Counted from the first letter of the stretch, positions 35,137 to 45,019 are shown. The stretch is DNA of 64,000 nucleotides from Candidatus Methanoperedens nitratireducens (GCF_000685155.1 NZ_JMIY01000007.1:110542-174541), one strand, 5' to 3'. Notes: generated from the sequence alone by a model not told the origin. Made by a program: numbers and translations.

Positions 35137-35663
35137 AGTGCAGGTTGATTGTTCTTTTTCTTGAAGAATCTACTGAAATACTTCCATCCTGTCTTGCAAA
35201 GATGCACCCTCCCCTGTGGGTCCTCTCTTACCCAGTCCATCAGGTAGAAGAACTGAGCTTTATACTCATCCACAGTCTCATGAACAATCAGAGGTGGATT
35301 AGGAACACCCAGCCTGCAGAGGTATTCTATAAAGAGCTTCTCTCCTCTGTGCTGAGCAAGTCCGCCGATCTTGGTTACAGTGAACCTGTATCCCTCATCT
35401 TTTAGCCACTCTACAGTTTTATCATGGATACAGCCTGAGCATATCTCTATATCCTCATATTTTTTGATTTTTAATCTTGTGAATCCCTGCTCTACTATGT
35501 CCTTTGCTGAAGTAAGATAGGTCTTCTTTTTAAAAGTATCTGTGCTGAAATGCTCGATTGGAATTACATCGTAATGCAACTCTCCTGTCTCTTCACGCAG
35601 TACTATGATCCCTACTCCTCCAACAGGTGTGCCCCATCCTTGATCGTCTATCTTTACAGTCAT
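35133..35663 (-). CDS. Conserved archaeal protein, function unknown
   Basis: The 176-residue protein opens VKIDDQGWGTPVGGVGIIVL with an early Asp. It then shows a DIEICSGCIHDKTVEWLKDEG segment and a GLAQHRGEKLFIEYLCRLG segment, followed by a basic C-terminus. The N-terminus recalls the first strand and acidic residue of RNase H-like folds, but I would not assign activity. It is translationally coupled to the DUF84 nucleotide phosphatase, which suggests nucleotide or RNA metabolism. Confidence 0.65.
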   Translation of the reverse strand: MTVKIDDQGWGTPVGGVGIIVLREETGELHYDVIPIEHFSTDTFKKKTYLTSAKDIVEQGFTRLKIKKYEDIEICSGCIHDKTVEWLKDEGYRFTVTKIGGLAQHRGEKLFIEYLCRLGVPNPPLIVHETVDEYKAQFFYLMDWVREDPQGRVHLCKTGWKYFSRFFKKKNNQPAL

Positions 35664-35721
35664 TGTTTTATTTTGATTGTGCGTCTTTATATTTAAGTTT
35701 TTGTATTTAATTCATTCTACC

Positions 35722-36027
35722 TTATTTCAGGGCTCTCTCAAGAAGATCACCTATGAAAACCCCTATGATGAACTCTATAGTTATAATCACGATGGCTATT
35801 ATAAATCTTACTGCGCCAAGTCCTGCCAGCAATCCTCCAGCCATCCCTCCTATCAGCCCTGCAATCAATCCCCCTAGTATAAACCCTATTATCGTAATGA
35901 CGAGCCCGATAATTAATCCTATAATCAGTCCTTTTTTCAGTATATTCAGGTAATTTTCAGTTCCCTTCCTGGAAAAGCCATATATTATTCCTATCAAAAT
36001 GATAATTATATTAAGAAAATTTACCAT
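35722..36027 (-). CDS. Small glycine-zipper membrane protein
   Basis: The 101-residue protein is almost wholly hydrophobic with repeated GxxxG spacing (GLIIGLIIGLV, GGLIAGLIGGMAGGLLAGLG) and two or three membrane segments. It has a short charged C-terminus. AAGGTGG precedes the ATG. No family is recognised; glycine-zipper proteins often oligomerise in membranes. Confidence 0.6.
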   Translation of the reverse strand: MVNFLNIIIILIGIIYGFSRKGTENYLNILKKGLIIGLIIGLVITIIGFILGGLIAGLIGGMAGGLLAGLGAVRFIIAIVIITIEFIIGVFIGDLLERALK

Positions 36028-36212
36028 ATCTCAGCCACCTTATATTCAAGAGTACTTTAGAATTGTTGATTTAAATATATATAATCTTTGGATTTATGAA
36101 GATTACTTTCAGCCTGCTCTCAAAAGGTTTAAAACGTTATAATGCTTAGAAGAATGCGATAACTGTGCATCAAATATGGTAAATGATAAAATATGCACTG
36201 GAGAGAATAGAA

Positions 36213-37190
36213 ATGGCTGAAAGAAAAGGATTAGAGGATTTACCGGGCGTTGGTCCCGCGACGGCAGAGAAGCTAAAAGAAGCAGGTTATGGTTCGATTG
36301 AGGCCATAGCAGTATCATCATCGTCTGAACTTGCCGGTGTTGCAGATATCGGCGAATCCACTGCTCAAAAGATCATTAATGCGGCACGTCAGGCTGCGGA
36401 TGTAGGGGGCTTTGAGACAGGGGATTTAGTGCTTGAGCGCAGGAAACTTGTTGGCAAGATCAGCTTTGGATCCAGGGCTCTGGATGACCTGATGGATGGC
36501 GGCATTGAGACCCAGGCAATATCCGAGTTCTATGGAGAGTTCGGCTCAGGAAAGACGCAGGTAGGGCATCAGATGGCAGTAAATGTGCAACTGCCAAAGG
36601 AAGAGGGTGGCCTTGGAGGTTCAGTGGTGATCATAGATACAGAAAATACCTTCAGACCTGAGAGGATCACCCAGATGGTTATGGGGCTTGCCTCAATGAA
36701 AGGGGTTGAGTATGACCCCGGAGAATTCTTGAAAAACATTCATGTGGCAAAAGCTTACAATTCAAATCACCAGATACTGCTGGTAGATACGGCTTCTGAA
36801 CTTGCGAACAAATTAAAAGATACAGATAAACCTGTGCGACTCTTGATAGTAGATTCACTTACAGCGCATTTCAGGGCAGAGTATGTAGGACGGGGCACGC
36901 TGGCGGACAGGCAGCAGAAACTCAACAAGCATATGCATGACCTGATGAAGTTCTCAAACCTGTATAATGCAGCTATCCTTGTAACCAATCAGGTGATGTC
37001 AAAGCCTGATGCCTTCTTCGGAGACCCGACAAAACCCATCGGCGGCCATATCGTGGGACATACTGCCACGTTCAGGTTGTACCTGCGCAAATCCAAGGGT
37101 GAGAAGAGGATCGCAAGACTTGTGGATTCCCCTAACCTGCCAGAGGGAGAGGCTATATTCTCAGTTACCATGGAAGGAATTAAGGATTGA
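36213..37190 (+). CDS. radA: DNA repair and recombination protein RadA
   Basis: The start at 36213 gives a 325-residue protein, the usual archaeal RadA length. An N-terminal helix-hairpin-helix domain ([15 protein letters not shown]) is followed by a RecA-fold ATPase with Walker [10 protein letters not shown] near residue 110, a Walker B-type [12 protein letters not shown] and the DNA-binding loop region ([20 protein letters not shown]). It forms filaments on single-stranded DNA for strand exchange. Its TGA overlaps the next gene's TTG start. Confidence 0.97.
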   Translation: MAERKGLEDLPGVGPATAEKLKEAGYGSIEAIAVSSSSELAGVADIGESTAQKIINAARQAADVGGFETGDLVLERRKLVGKISFGSRALDDLMDGGIETQAISEFYGEFGSGKTQVGHQMAVNVQLPKEEGGLGGSVVIIDTENTFRPERITQMVMGLASMKGVEYDPGEFLKNIHVAKAYNSNHQILLVDTASELANKLKDTDKPVRLLIVDSLTAHFRAEYVGRGTLADRQQKLNKHMHDLMKFSNLYNAAILVTNQVMSKPDAFFGDPTKPIGGHIVGHTATFRLYLRKSKGEKRIARLVDSPNLPEGEAIFSVTMEGIKD

Positions 37191-37861
37191 AGGCTCTTGT
37201 AGTTGATGTTGACGGAACTATTACGCTTGGGGACAGGAGCCTTGATTGCAGGGCAGTCAGGGCGCTTCGGTCCCTCAGTGTACCTGTTGTGATCGCCACA
37301 GGAAACGTCCTCTGTTCTGCAAGGACTATCTCAAAACTTGTAGGGACAGGCGGCATCGTGATAGCAGAGAATGGAGGGGTCGTGGAATGCAATAAAGTCG
37401 AGCATAACACTGCTTACATGAAAGAATGTGAGGACGCCTTCAATTTCCTGAATGAGCATTCTGGTTTTGATCTTGAGAAACTTGATCCTGAGAACAGAAG
37501 AACTGAGATCTGTCTGCGCCGGAATTTTGATGTGGAAAAAGCAATGCAGCTTCTGCGAGAACATCCTGGAGTTGAGATCGTTGATACCGGCTTTGCAGTC
37601 CATATCAAAAGTAAAATGATTAACAAAGGCACGGGACTTAAACGAATAGCAGAACTGATGGGGCTTGATGCGCAGGATTTTGTTGCCATAGGGGATTCGC
37701 ACAATGATGTAGAGATGCTGGAAGTATCGGGTTTTGGTGTGGCTGTTGGAAATGCGCACCATGAATTAAAGGGGATTGCGGATATGGTTACAAAGGGTGA
37801 GCACGGCGCAGGGGTGGCGGAAGCTATAAAATATATCAAAGAAAAAATGATGCTAAGATAA
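37187..37861 (+). CDS. Archaeal phosphoglycolate phosphatase (HAD family)
   Basis: The 224-residue HAD enzyme begins [16 protein letters not shown], with the DxDGT nucleophile motif, has ATGN (motif II), a Lys in INKGTGLKR and the [10 protein letters not shown] motif IV. This is the Cof-type archaeal phosphoglycolate phosphatase family. TTG start at 37187 overlaps the RadA stop (TTGA), with AAGGA upstream. The coupling to radA is consistent with removing phosphoglycolate released by DNA repair. Confidence 0.9.
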   Translation: MKALVVDVDGTITLGDRSLDCRAVRALRSLSVPVVIATGNVLCSARTISKLVGTGGIVIAENGGVVECNKVEHNTAYMKECEDAFNFLNEHSGFDLEKLDPENRRTEICLRRNFDVEKAMQLLREHPGVEIVDTGFAVHIKSKMINKGTGLKRIAELMGLDAQDFVAIGDSHNDVEMLEVSGFGVAVGNAHHELKGIADMVTKGEHGAGVAEAIKYIKEKMMLR

Positions 37862-37863
37862 AT

Positions 37864-38079
37864 ATGGAAACAATTAAAAAAGAAGAAGTATTATTTTATA
37901 TTACAAAAGAGACTATACAGTATGAGGCAATGCAGAAAATTGGTAGATATTTAACAGATGAAGAATTAGACGTTGCAAAAAAAGGACTTGAATGGGGTCT
38001 GATGACTGATATAGATACGGTTTATAATGCTATACTTTTTGAAATGATAAAAGAGAATAAAAATTATGATAAAGATTAA
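37864..38079 (+). CDS. Small protein at the head of the restriction-modification cluster
   Basis: The 71-residue acidic, helical protein (EEVLFYITKETIQYEAMQKI...) is not recognised. It overlaps the methyltransferase start by 14 bases and shares the AT-rich composition of the two following genes, unlike the preceding RadA pair. It has no clear helix-turn-helix, so a controller protein role is only a possibility. Confidence 0.6.
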   Translation: METIKKEEVLFYITKETIQYEAMQKIGRYLTDEELDVAKKGLEWGLMTDIDTVYNAILFEMIKENKNYDKD

Positions 38080-38947
38080 TACCAAATTATTATTAGGTGA
38101 TTGCAAAGAAATTTTAAAAACGCTTGATAGTAATTCAATTGACTTGATCATTACTTCACCACCTTACGCTGATCGTAGAAAACATACCTATGGTGGCATT
38201 AAACCAGAAAAATATGTGGAGTGGTTTTTGCCGATTAGTGAAGAACTTTTGAGGGTTCTGAGAGCTGATGGTACTTTTATTCTAAATATTAAAGAAAAAG
38301 CTGAGAATGGCGAGAGACACACCTACGTTTTGGAGCTGATCTTAGCTTTACGAAAGCAAGGTTGGCTTTGGACTGAAGAATTTATCTGGCACAAAAAAAA
38401 TTGTTATCCTGGTAAATGGCCTAATCGTTTTCGTGATGCTTGGGAAAGACTTTTGCAATTTAATAAAACTAAAAAATTCAAAATGTATCAAGAAGAAGTT
38501 ATGGTGCCTATTGGCGATTGGGCAAAAGATAGATTAAAACATTTAAATGAAGTAGATAAAATTAGAGATAATGCAAAAAATGGTAGTGGTTTTGGTAAAA
38601 ATGTTTCAAATTGGTTAAATAGAGAGAAAGCTTATCCTACCAATGTTTTACATTTAGCAACAGAATGTAACAATAAAAATCATAGTGCAGTTTTTCCAGA
38701 AGATTTGCCCAAATGGTTCATTAAATTATTCACAAAAGAAGGTGATACCGTTTTAGATCCATTCATGGGTTCAGGAACAACTATTGTAGTCGCACAAAGA
38801 ATGAAACGGAATTCTATTGGAATAGATATTTTGCCAGAATATATTGAGATCGTTAAAAATAAAACAAGTCCTGTTCAATATTATTTAGTTGAAGAAAAAG
38901 GAATCTATGAAACAAATAAATATAAAGGATGTACAAAAATATGTTGA
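38066..38947 (+). CDS. Type II DNA methyltransferase, TSPPY (N4-cytosine-type)
   Basis: The 293-residue protein has catalytic motif IV TSPPYADRR near residue 30 and a C-terminal SAM-binding motif I region (VLDPFMGSGTTIVVAQR) near residue 230. This is the beta order. TSPPY favours N4-cytosine modification over N6-adenine, though some N6 enzymes share it. It protects the host from the adjacent restriction enzyme. AT-rich base use and location beside tRNA-Lys suggest transfer. Confidence 0.88.
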   Translation: MIKINTKLLLGDCKEILKTLDSNSIDLIITSPPYADRRKHTYGGIKPEKYVEWFLPISEELLRVLRADGTFILNIKEKAENGERHTYVLELILALRKQGWLWTEEFIWHKKNCYPGKWPNRFRDAWERLLQFNKTKKFKMYQEEVMVPIGDWAKDRLKHLNEVDKIRDNAKNGSGFGKNVSNWLNREKAYPTNVLHLATECNNKNHSAVFPEDLPKWFIKLFTKEGDTVLDPFMGSGTTIVVAQRMKRNSIGIDILPEYIEIVKNKTSPVQYYLVEEKGIYETNKYKGCTKIC

Positions 38948-39659
38948 GGACAACATAGGGACTTTTCACGTAAAAAGGTTACAAAATCTTGAAAAACTTA
39001 AATTAAGACAGATATTACAAAGAAAAAACCCCTATCTTTTTAAAGCTAAAAATATTTTAACTGCTCAGGATTTAGTAAAGAATCTCCTCGATGCCCACCT
39101 ATCTTCACAAGAAGAAACAATCTTTGGAGATTTTTTAGAGGGTTTAGCAATATTCATTTGTGGTAAAGTATTTGATGGTAAAAAATCGGCTGCTGAAGGC
39201 GTCGATTTAGAATTTGAGAGAGATAATATTAAATATATTGTATCAATTAAATCTGGACCCAATTGGGGGAATAACAGCCAAATTAATAAAATGAAAGATA
39301 ATTTCAAAAAAGCTAAGCGGATTTTAGGAACAAATATTTCTCAAACAAATATAGTTGCAGTAAATGGATGTTGTTATGGTCGAGATAACCAATTTGATAA
39401 AGGAGATTATATTAAATATTGTGGTCAAAAATTTTGGGAATTTATTTCAGGGAATTCAGATTTATATGCTCAAATCATAGAACCACTTGGGCACAAAGCT
39501 AAAGAAAAGAATGAGGAATTTTTAAAAGCCTATTCTAAATTGATTAATCAATTTACATTTGAATTTGGAAGAGAATTTTGCATGGACGGAGAAATAAATT
39601 GGGATGCTTTAGTGAAATTCAACTCGTCGATAGAAGGTACAACAAGAAACAATCGATAA
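38907..39659 (+). CDS. PmeII-like type II restriction endonuclease
   Basis: The 250-residue protein has a nuclease centre, EGVDLEFERDNIKYIVSIKSG, a PD-(D/E)xK-type D...S-I-K arrangement. It is followed by GPNWGNNSQINKMKDNF, which I recall as characteristic of PmeII-family endonucleases. Start ATG 38907 has AAGGA upstream; a TTG at 38889 is an alternative. It overlaps the methyltransferase by 41 bases, which couples their expression. Recognition site unknown. Confidence 0.8.
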   Translation: MKQINIKDVQKYVEDNIGTFHVKRLQNLEKLKLRQILQRKNPYLFKAKNILTAQDLVKNLLDAHLSSQEETIFGDFLEGLAIFICGKVFDGKKSAAEGVDLEFERDNIKYIVSIKSGPNWGNNSQINKMKDNFKKAKRILGTNISQTNIVAVNGCCYGRDNQFDKGDYIKYCGQKFWEFISGNSDLYAQIIEPLGHKAKEKNEEFLKAYSKLINQFTFEFGREFCMDGEINWDALVKFNSSIEGTTRNNR

Positions 39660-39679
39660 TATATCTAAATAGATATATA

Positions 39680-39697
39680 AATGCCACATGGCATTTT
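39680..39697 (+). terminator. Hairpin and T-run after the restriction gene
   Basis: AATGCC and GGCATT pair around ACAT and are followed by TTTT just past the end of the restriction operon. Confidence 0.55.
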
Positions 39698-39895
39698 CTC
39701 ATACACGAAACTGATAGTTCAAACCTATCATAAGTTATCTCCCTCGCCAAATACCCCTTGCCGCCTCGCGCGCCGAATTTGCCCTCTCTGACATGAATCT
39801 GTATCTCAGTTTAAAACACGATGAAAATTCTGGATAGGCTCCTGGGTTTCGAAACTTATATATCGGGAGAGAATTATTAGGATAAAGTCCTTTTT

Positions 39896-39969
39896 GGGCT
39901 GGTAGCTTAGTCAGGCAGAGCGTCGGACTCTTAATCCGACGGCCGTGGGTTCGAATCCCTCCCAGCCCG
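39896..39969 (+). tRNA. tRNA-Lys (anticodon CTT)
   Basis: A complete cloverleaf: acceptor arms GGGCTGG and CCAGCCC, D arm, anticodon stem TCGGA/TCCGA around CTCTTAA (anticodon CTT at 39930-39932), TTCGAAT loop in the T arm, and discriminator G at 39969. No intron is seen and CCA is not encoded. An integrase fragment begins 48 bases downstream, so the 3' half may have served as an attachment site. Confidence 0.97.
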
Positions 39970-40016
39970 CTTTTATTGATATCGATTTTTCAAATTACTA
40001 TTCAAAGAAAACAAAT

Positions 40017-40334
40017 ATGAGTATCGATACTCTTGAGAGACTGTTAAGACTAAAAGACCTCACCGATAGAACAATAGAAACCTATCTCAGTTGCTATAAC
40101 ACCTTTGCTAAGTTCGCAGGAAAAAGAGAGATAACAAAGCACCTTATAGAAGATTACCTGCTTCAGGCCAGAAACAGGCACAATAACTTAGCAATGTTAA
40201 AGGTGTTATACCCTGATCTTATCAGGGATATCAAATTTCCAAAAGTAAAAGTTACCTCCGTAGTACCATGTAAAGTAAAGAAAAAAAATAAATGGCATGA
40301 TGCACATAATATATTTGCAGGTGGGATGCGGTGA
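40017..40334 (+). pseudogene. Truncated tyrosine recombinase (N-terminal SAM-like domain only)
   Basis: From ATG 40017 a 105-residue frame reads SIDTLERLLRLKDLTDRTIE then TYLSCYNTFAKFAG, the helical core-binding domain of phage and archaeal integrases. The frame ends before any R..H-x-x-R..Y catalytic residues. It lies 47 bases after tRNA-Lys in the usual direction for an element integrated there. The catalytic half is missing from the window, so this is a remnant. Confidence 0.65.
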
Positions 40335-40606
40335 TGACTTACGGATTTATCTTGCGTTTCCGAACTCAGAACAAATTGAGTTCTGTTTACGAACAGCTAC
40401 AGAAGAAAAAATTAAATCTTCTCAAGCTGAGAAAATTTTTCAATCCAGCTAACGTTCAGTATCCTTTTATTCTCGTTATTGAATGCAGAGAGCAAGATAT
40501 GGCAGGACTCTTGGAAAATTATTTCTTATGTTTTTATTCGGGTGATGTTGATATTTATCTCTTACATGGGAGTGAATCTGAAATCGATAAAATGAAGCCA
40601 ATTTAG
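40334..40606 (+). CDS. Hypothetical small protein after the integrase remnant
   Basis: The 90-residue protein starts at the ATG sharing bases with the previous stop (TGATG), with AGGTGGG upstream. It contains a helical basic stretch (YEQLQKKKLNLLKLRKFF) and a beta-rich C-terminus. No family is recognised. Position suggests it belongs to the same mobile element. Confidence 0.5.
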   Translation: MTYGFILRFRTQNKLSSVYEQLQKKKLNLLKLRKFFNPANVQYPFILVIECREQDMAGLLENYFLCFYSGDVDIYLLHGSESEIDKMKPI

Positions 40607-40630
40607 TGCTTGCAATGGAATTCAACTAAA

Positions 40631-40756
40631 TCAGGACATTTTGAGCTTTTCCTGATACTTTCCATCTCCATTGCCATCTATAACATTCTCTAAGGCTTTA
40701 ACATACTCTCGTACATACGGGAGCGTCAAATTAATATAGTATGTGTAATCTATCAA
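40631..40756 (-). pseudogene. Possible coding remnant with an EF-hand-like loop
   Basis: An open stretch of about 41 codons on the minus strand reads LPYVREYVKALENVIDGNGD then GKYQEKLKMS. DGNGDGK is like a calcium-binding EF-hand/dockerin loop. There is no ribosome site and only a TTG could start it. This is probably the end of a broken gene. Confidence 0.3.
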
Positions 40757-40834
40757 ATGCTACAGGACAGGACGCAAGGGTGTTGAAACGATGAGATGGG
40801 ATGAGGGGAACTATTGCCTGTTTTAAGAGGAAAA

Positions 40835-40930
40835 ATGGTGAAAGATAAGGTCAAGGTTAACGAGCAACTCATAAAAGAACTGCGTCAGAGGACTTCAAAG
40901 TTAAAGACGAAAAAGAAGTGTACAAATTAG
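40835..40930 (+). other. Short ORF resembling a kinase-type coiled-coil start
   Basis: ATG 40835, after AAGAGGAAAA, opens 31 codons (KDKVKVNEQLIKELRQRTSK...) that look like the coiled-coil leader common at the N-terminus of PAS histidine kinases. It stops 9 bases before the MEDS kinase start. It may be a remnant of another kinase or a leader peptide. The remaining bases of 40607-40939 show nothing else I can support. Confidence 0.35.
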
Positions 40931-40939
40931 AAAAAAGAG

Positions 40940-43900
40940 ATGATTAAGATGGAAGGAGTTCTAAGAGAGTCGGGAATCGATATTATAGGCAGTGTACCGT
41001 GGGGTACTCACTTTTGTCAATTTTATAAGACAAAGGAAGATTTAATTGATACTCTTGTGCCTTATTTCAAAGCAGGGTTAAAGAATAATGAGTTCTGCAT
41101 GTGGGTTACATCAGATCCTCTCAGTGAAGAAGAAGCCAAAGAAGCGATGAGAGAAGCGATGCCCAATTTTGATGAATATGTAAGAAAAGGACAGATAGAA
41201 ATTATTCCATATACCGACTGGTACCTCAAAGAAGGTACTTTCAACCATGAAAGAGTTCTCAACGGCTGGCTTGAAAAGCTGAATCAAGCCATGGAGAGAG
41301 GCTATACTGGTTTGAGGTTAACAGGTAATACCTTTTGGCTGGAAGATTATCTTTGGAAGGATTTTACTGATTATGAGTTAGAAGTGAACAATGTCATTGG
41401 CAAGTATAAGATGCTGGCTATTTGCACATATTCCCTTGATAAATGTGGAGCAAACGAGGTCATGGATGTAGTGAACACGCATCAATTTGCTCTCATCAAG
41501 CGAGAAGGTGCATGGAGAATTATAGAAAGTTCCGAACTTAAGGAAGCAAAACAGGCATTACGGGTTGAAATCGAAGAGCGAAAGCGGGCGGAGGAGGCGC
41601 TGCGGGAAAGCGAGCAGCGCTACGCCACCACCCTTGCCAGCATCGGCGATGCGGTCATTGCCACAGATGTTGAAGGGCGGATTACTTTCATGAACGCCGT
41701 GGCGGAAGAGCTAACCGGCTGGACTCTCTCTGAGGCTTTGACAAAACCTGTGACTGAGGTGTTCAATATCATTAACGAGTACACCCGCGCTGAAGTTGAA
41801 GGCCCTGTCACCAGGGTGCTCCAGGAAGGGGGAATTATCGGTCTTGCCAACCACACGATCCTGGTCAGAAAGGACGGAACTGAAGCCCCGATCGACGACA
41901 GCGGTGCACCGATAAGAGATGGGGGTGGCAAGACTATTGGCGTGGTGCTAGTCTTCCGTGACATAATTGAGCGCAAGCATGCTGAGGAGGCGTTGCGCAT
42001 AGCATACGATGAGTTAGAAATACGTGTTCAGGAGCGAACATCAGAACTGGAAGAAGCCAACGTAGAATTGGAGATTGAAATTGCAGAGCGTAAGCGGGCT
42101 GAAGAGGCATTGCTGGAGAGCGAAACAAAGTATAGGGAACTTGCTGAAAGTATCGGCGAAGTTTTTTATGCGTTGGACAGGAATTTAAGATATACCTATT
42201 GGAATAATGCATCTTTTGCTCTAACAGGAATTTCAGCAAAAGATGCTATCGGGAAATCCTTATTCGAGCTTTTCCCTGAACTAAAAGGGTCAAGAGCAGA
42301 GAAGCTGTACACGGAGGTATTAAAAACACAACAACCCCAGAGTTTCGTGCATAAATATCGGGTTGGGGACAAAAACCTCTTTTTTGAAATTAATGCCTAT
42401 CCCTCTAAATTTGGTCTTTCCGTTATCGCTAAAGATATCACCGAGCGCAAGCGGGCTGAGAAGCAAATATATGATCAAGCGTCGCTTCTCGACAAAGCAC
42501 AAGATGCCATTGGGGTCCGTGATCTAGAACACCGTCTCATCTACTGGAATAAAGGCGCACAGCGTCTGTATGGCTGGACAGCAGATGAAGTCATAGGTAA
42601 GAATGCCGATGGACTCGTATATAAAAAAGAATCACCTTTACTTATTCAAGCCAAAAAGAGTGTAATTGAGAGAGGAGAGTGGACAGGCGAACTACATCAA
42701 ATAACGAAAGATAAAAAAGAAATCATTGTCGAAAGCCGCTGGTCTTTGATTCGTAACGGTGAAGGAAAACCGAAGTCAATACTTATAATTAACACTGACA
42801 TCACCGAGAAGAAAAAACTTGAGGCACAGTTATTACGTGCCCAGAGGATGGAAAGCATAGGCACGCTCGCAGGCGGTATAGCGCATGACCTCAACAATCT
42901 GATGACGCCAATGATGCTATCCCTGCAAATGTTAAAGCAAAAATTCACGGACGAGCAGAGCCAGAAATTGCTTTCTATCCTTGAGCGGAACTCCCAGCGT
43001 GGAGCTAATTTAATAAAGCAGGTTCTGTCGTTTGCACGAGGTATTGAAGGAGAACGCAACCCTCTCCAGGTAGGACAGATAATATCTGACATTGAGAAGA
43101 TAGCAAAAGAGACATTTCCCAGGAACATTGAAATCAGAACCGATATAAAGAAAGACCTCTTTACCATCTCAGGAGATGCCACACAATTACATCAGGTTAT
43201 AATGAACCTGTGCGTGAATTCCAGAGATGCTATGCCGGATGGCGGTATATTGAGCATCACAGCTTCGAATTTTTTGATTGATGAAGATTTTGCACGGATG
43301 CTTCCTGATGCTAATGTAGGTCAGTACGTTGTTATTTGGGTATCGGATACTGGAACAGGTATTTCTCCTGAAATACTGGATAGAATCTTTGAACCGTTTT
43401 TTACCACAAAAGAACATGGCAAAGGCACAGGGCTCGGTCTCTCAACATCTCATGCGATTGTTAAAAGCTACGGTGGATTTATAAATGTTTATAGTGAAGT
43501 TGGAGAAGGGACAACATTTAAGGTATATTTGCCTGCGATTAAAACCGAACTGCAAGAAGTGCAAGAGCAGAAGCTTGAATTGCCAATAGGACAACAAGAA
43601 TTGATTCTTGTTGTTGATGACGAAGCCACAATTCGAGAGGTTACCTGTTCAACATTGGAAGCCTGTGGATACAGAGTGATTACAGCTAATGATGGTGCAG
43701 ATGCAGTAGCTCTTTACTCACAAAACATAGAAGAGACCAGGGTTGTTCTTATGGATATGGCAATGCCTAATATGGATGGGCTGGCGAGCATTCGAATACT
43801 GCGTAAAATCAACCCTAAAGTAAAGATTATAGCTGCAAGTGGGCTCGCAGAGAAGGAGAAGCTTGCTAAAGTTGTAGATATTAATGCAAACGCTTTTTTA

Positions 43901-44002
43901 CCAAAGCCTTACACTGCTGAGAAGTTGCTCAAGACCATACATGAGGTTCTGAGCACTAATGTAAATATTTATGCAACACAGCATCAAAATCCTGAAGTTT
44001 AA
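40940..44002 (+). CDS. MEDS-PAS hybrid sensor histidine kinase with receiver domain
   Basis: The 1020-residue protein begins with a MEDS domain (residues 1-190: [33 protein letters not shown]), named from the DcmR sensors of methanogens and methylotrophs. Three PAS modules follow (about 225-340, 395-510, 515-630). The HisKA domain has the phospho-acceptor His in GGIAHDLNN near residue 645. Next are HATPase_c (N-box [11 protein letters not shown]-box DTGTGISPE and GKGTGLGLS) and a C-terminal receiver (VVDDEA, phospho-Asp in [12 protein letters not shown]). No separate output regulator is adjacent. MEDS domains are thought to sense small organic or redox cues; the ligand is unknown. Confidence 0.93.
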   Translation: MIKMEGVLRESGIDIIGSVPWGTHFCQFYKTKEDLIDTLVPYFKAGLKNNEFCMWVTSDPLSEEEAKEAMREAMPNFDEYVRKGQIEIIPYTDWYLKEGTFNHERVLNGWLEKLNQAMERGYTGLRLTGNTFWLEDYLWKDFTDYELEVNNVIGKYKMLAICTYSLDKCGANEVMDVVNTHQFALIKREGAWRIIESSELKEAKQALRVEIEERKRAEEALRESEQRYATTLASIGDAVIATDVEGRITFMNAVAEELTGWTLSEALTKPVTEVFNIINEYTRAEVEGPVTRVLQEGGIIGLANHTILVRKDGTEAPIDDSGAPIRDGGGKTIGVVLVFRDIIERKHAEEALRIAYDELEIRVQERTSELEEANVELEIEIAERKRAEEALLESETKYRELAESIGEVFYALDRNLRYTYWNNASFALTGISAKDAIGKSLFELFPELKGSRAEKLYTEVLKTQQPQSFVHKYRVGDKNLFFEINAYPSKFGLSVIAKDITERKRAEKQIYDQASLLDKAQDAIGVRDLEHRLIYWNKGAQRLYGWTADEVIGKNADGLVYKKESPLLIQAKKSVIERGEWTGELHQITKDKKEIIVESRWSLIRNGEGKPKSILIINTDITEKKKLEAQLLRAQRMESIGTLAGGIAHDLNNLMTPMMLSLQMLKQKFTDEQSQKLLSILERNSQRGANLIKQVLSFARGIEGERNPLQVGQIISDIEKIAKETFPRNIEIRTDIKKDLFTISGDATQLHQVIMNLCVNSRDAMPDGGILSITASNFLIDEDFARMLPDANVGQYVVIWVSDTGTGISPEILDRIFEPFFTTKEHGKGTGLGLSTSHAIVKSYGGFINVYSEVGEGTTFKVYLPAIKTELQEVQEQKLELPIGQQELILVVDDEATIREVTCSTLEACGYRVITANDGADAVALYSQNIEETRVVLMDMAMPNMDGLASIRILRKINPKVKIIAASGLAEKEKLAKVVDINANAFLPKPYTAEKLLKTIHEVLSTNVNIYATQHQNPEV

Positions 44003-44018
44003 ATATGTCCCGTTGATC

Positions 44019-44216
44019 TTACTTGTTCCCTACTTCGAACCATTCCTTAAAACTGTTCTTCTTTAGCTCGTCTATAGTGGCTATTTTAACCACCAAATCT
44101 TTATTAGGCTTCTTCTTTCGATGGCAAAACACTTGAGTGAGCATGACAACGCAAAGGGAGCAAACGGGCTGAACGTGGCTATAATAATGGATAGCTGCAG
44201 GGCCTATATTACTCAA
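44019..44216 (-). other. Weakly supported ORF
   Basis: A 65-residue frame ends DLVVKIATIDELKKNSFKEW then FEVGNK, which looks like real coding sequence, but its N-terminal half does not. There is no ribosome site. It may be the 3' remnant of a lost gene. Confidence 0.2.
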
Positions 44217-44288
44217 TTAGCAAGAAGAGGATAAAACCACTCCCACCCCCTCTGTAACCACTTCCCAACCTGCCGATCTGTCAGGTAC

Positions 44289-44320
44289 TGTACAACCTAT
44301 GTGTACGATACATATGTACA
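44289..44320. promoter_or_regulatory. TGTACA-bounded imperfect dyad
   Basis: A 32-base region starts and ends with TGTACA and has a central TGTACG. It is an imperfect palindrome in the otherwise empty gap between the kinase and the pilin-like gene. It is a possible operator. Confidence 0.35.
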
Positions 44321-44447
44321 ATCTACATAAATAAATATTTATCCATGTAAATAATAATCGTAAGCATCATCATTATGATGGAGTTTTGAGTACACAATCA
44401 ATTGGGTGGAGTTTGAAATGCTTAGTCAAACAATTGGGATAAAAAGT

Positions 44448-44915
44448 TTAGCTGAAAAATTCTTCATCCGAAACGATTTTTGTTAACAGGTTCCCGCTTG
44501 TAAGGTTAACAAACATAACGGTTGTCTCATTTCTTACAACTCCAGAACTATTTATTGAAATTTTTCCAACTTTAAGCTCTCTCCCATTCAGACTGATACC
44601 AGCGGGCGTGAGATGTAAAGTATCACCTCTCACAAATTTGTCATTACTCTGGTTTAGCTTCTCATAAATTGCACTTGCATCACCTTGCTCGATGATTATT
44701 GTAATATTACTCAAAGTTATATCGCCGCCGCCTGTATGGCTCAGTTTAACCAGATCTTTTTCTACTTCCGCAGTTATACCTGGCTGAAACATCGCCAGAG
44801 TAGAGCTTTGCATTGCATCAGACCTTTGGATAACATCCTCACTTATAAAACCTAAAACAACAACCGTCAGCCACATTATTGCTATTAAAGATATATAAAA
44901 ATCTAATCTCTTCAT
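44448..44915 (-). CDS. Archaeal type IV pilin-like protein
   Basis: The 155-residue protein has one N-terminal hydrophobic helix (YISLIAIMWLTVVVLGFI) and a beta-rich domain. LSHTGGGDITLSNITIII and FVRGDTLHLTPAG match the pattern of archaeal pilin/archaellin-type subunits. A clear class III signal cleavage site is not obvious because the helix starts almost at the N-terminus. It is probably a minor pilin or pseudopilin at the membrane surface. Confidence 0.6.
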   Translation of the reverse strand: MKRLDFYISLIAIMWLTVVVLGFISEDVIQRSDAMQSSTLAMFQPGITAEVEKDLVKLSHTGGGDITLSNITIIIEQGDASAIYEKLNQSNDKFVRGDTLHLTPAGISLNGRELKVGKISINSSGVVRNETTVMFVNLTSGNLLTKIVSDEEFFS

Positions 44916-45019
44916 AATATGAAGGTGTAGATTACCTGCTTAAAATAAATGTACCTATTTATCCCTTCGAAATGTTTAAGTGATACAAAGACGACTTTAT
45001 TTTTAGAGCTGGGAGATAT

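Noticed and set aside
40720..40830. Possible riboswitch-like sequence (ACAGGACGCAAGGGTG) before the MEDS kinase
   Set aside because: It recalls GEMM/c-di-GMP riboswitch wording, but the required paired helices and GNRA tetraloop receptor could not be built from the sequence.
44418..44486. 22-codon ORF starting MLSQTIGIKSLAEKF after GGTGGAG
   Set aside because: It has a fair ribosome site but is very short, overlaps the pilin-like gene on the other strand and has no recognisable motif.
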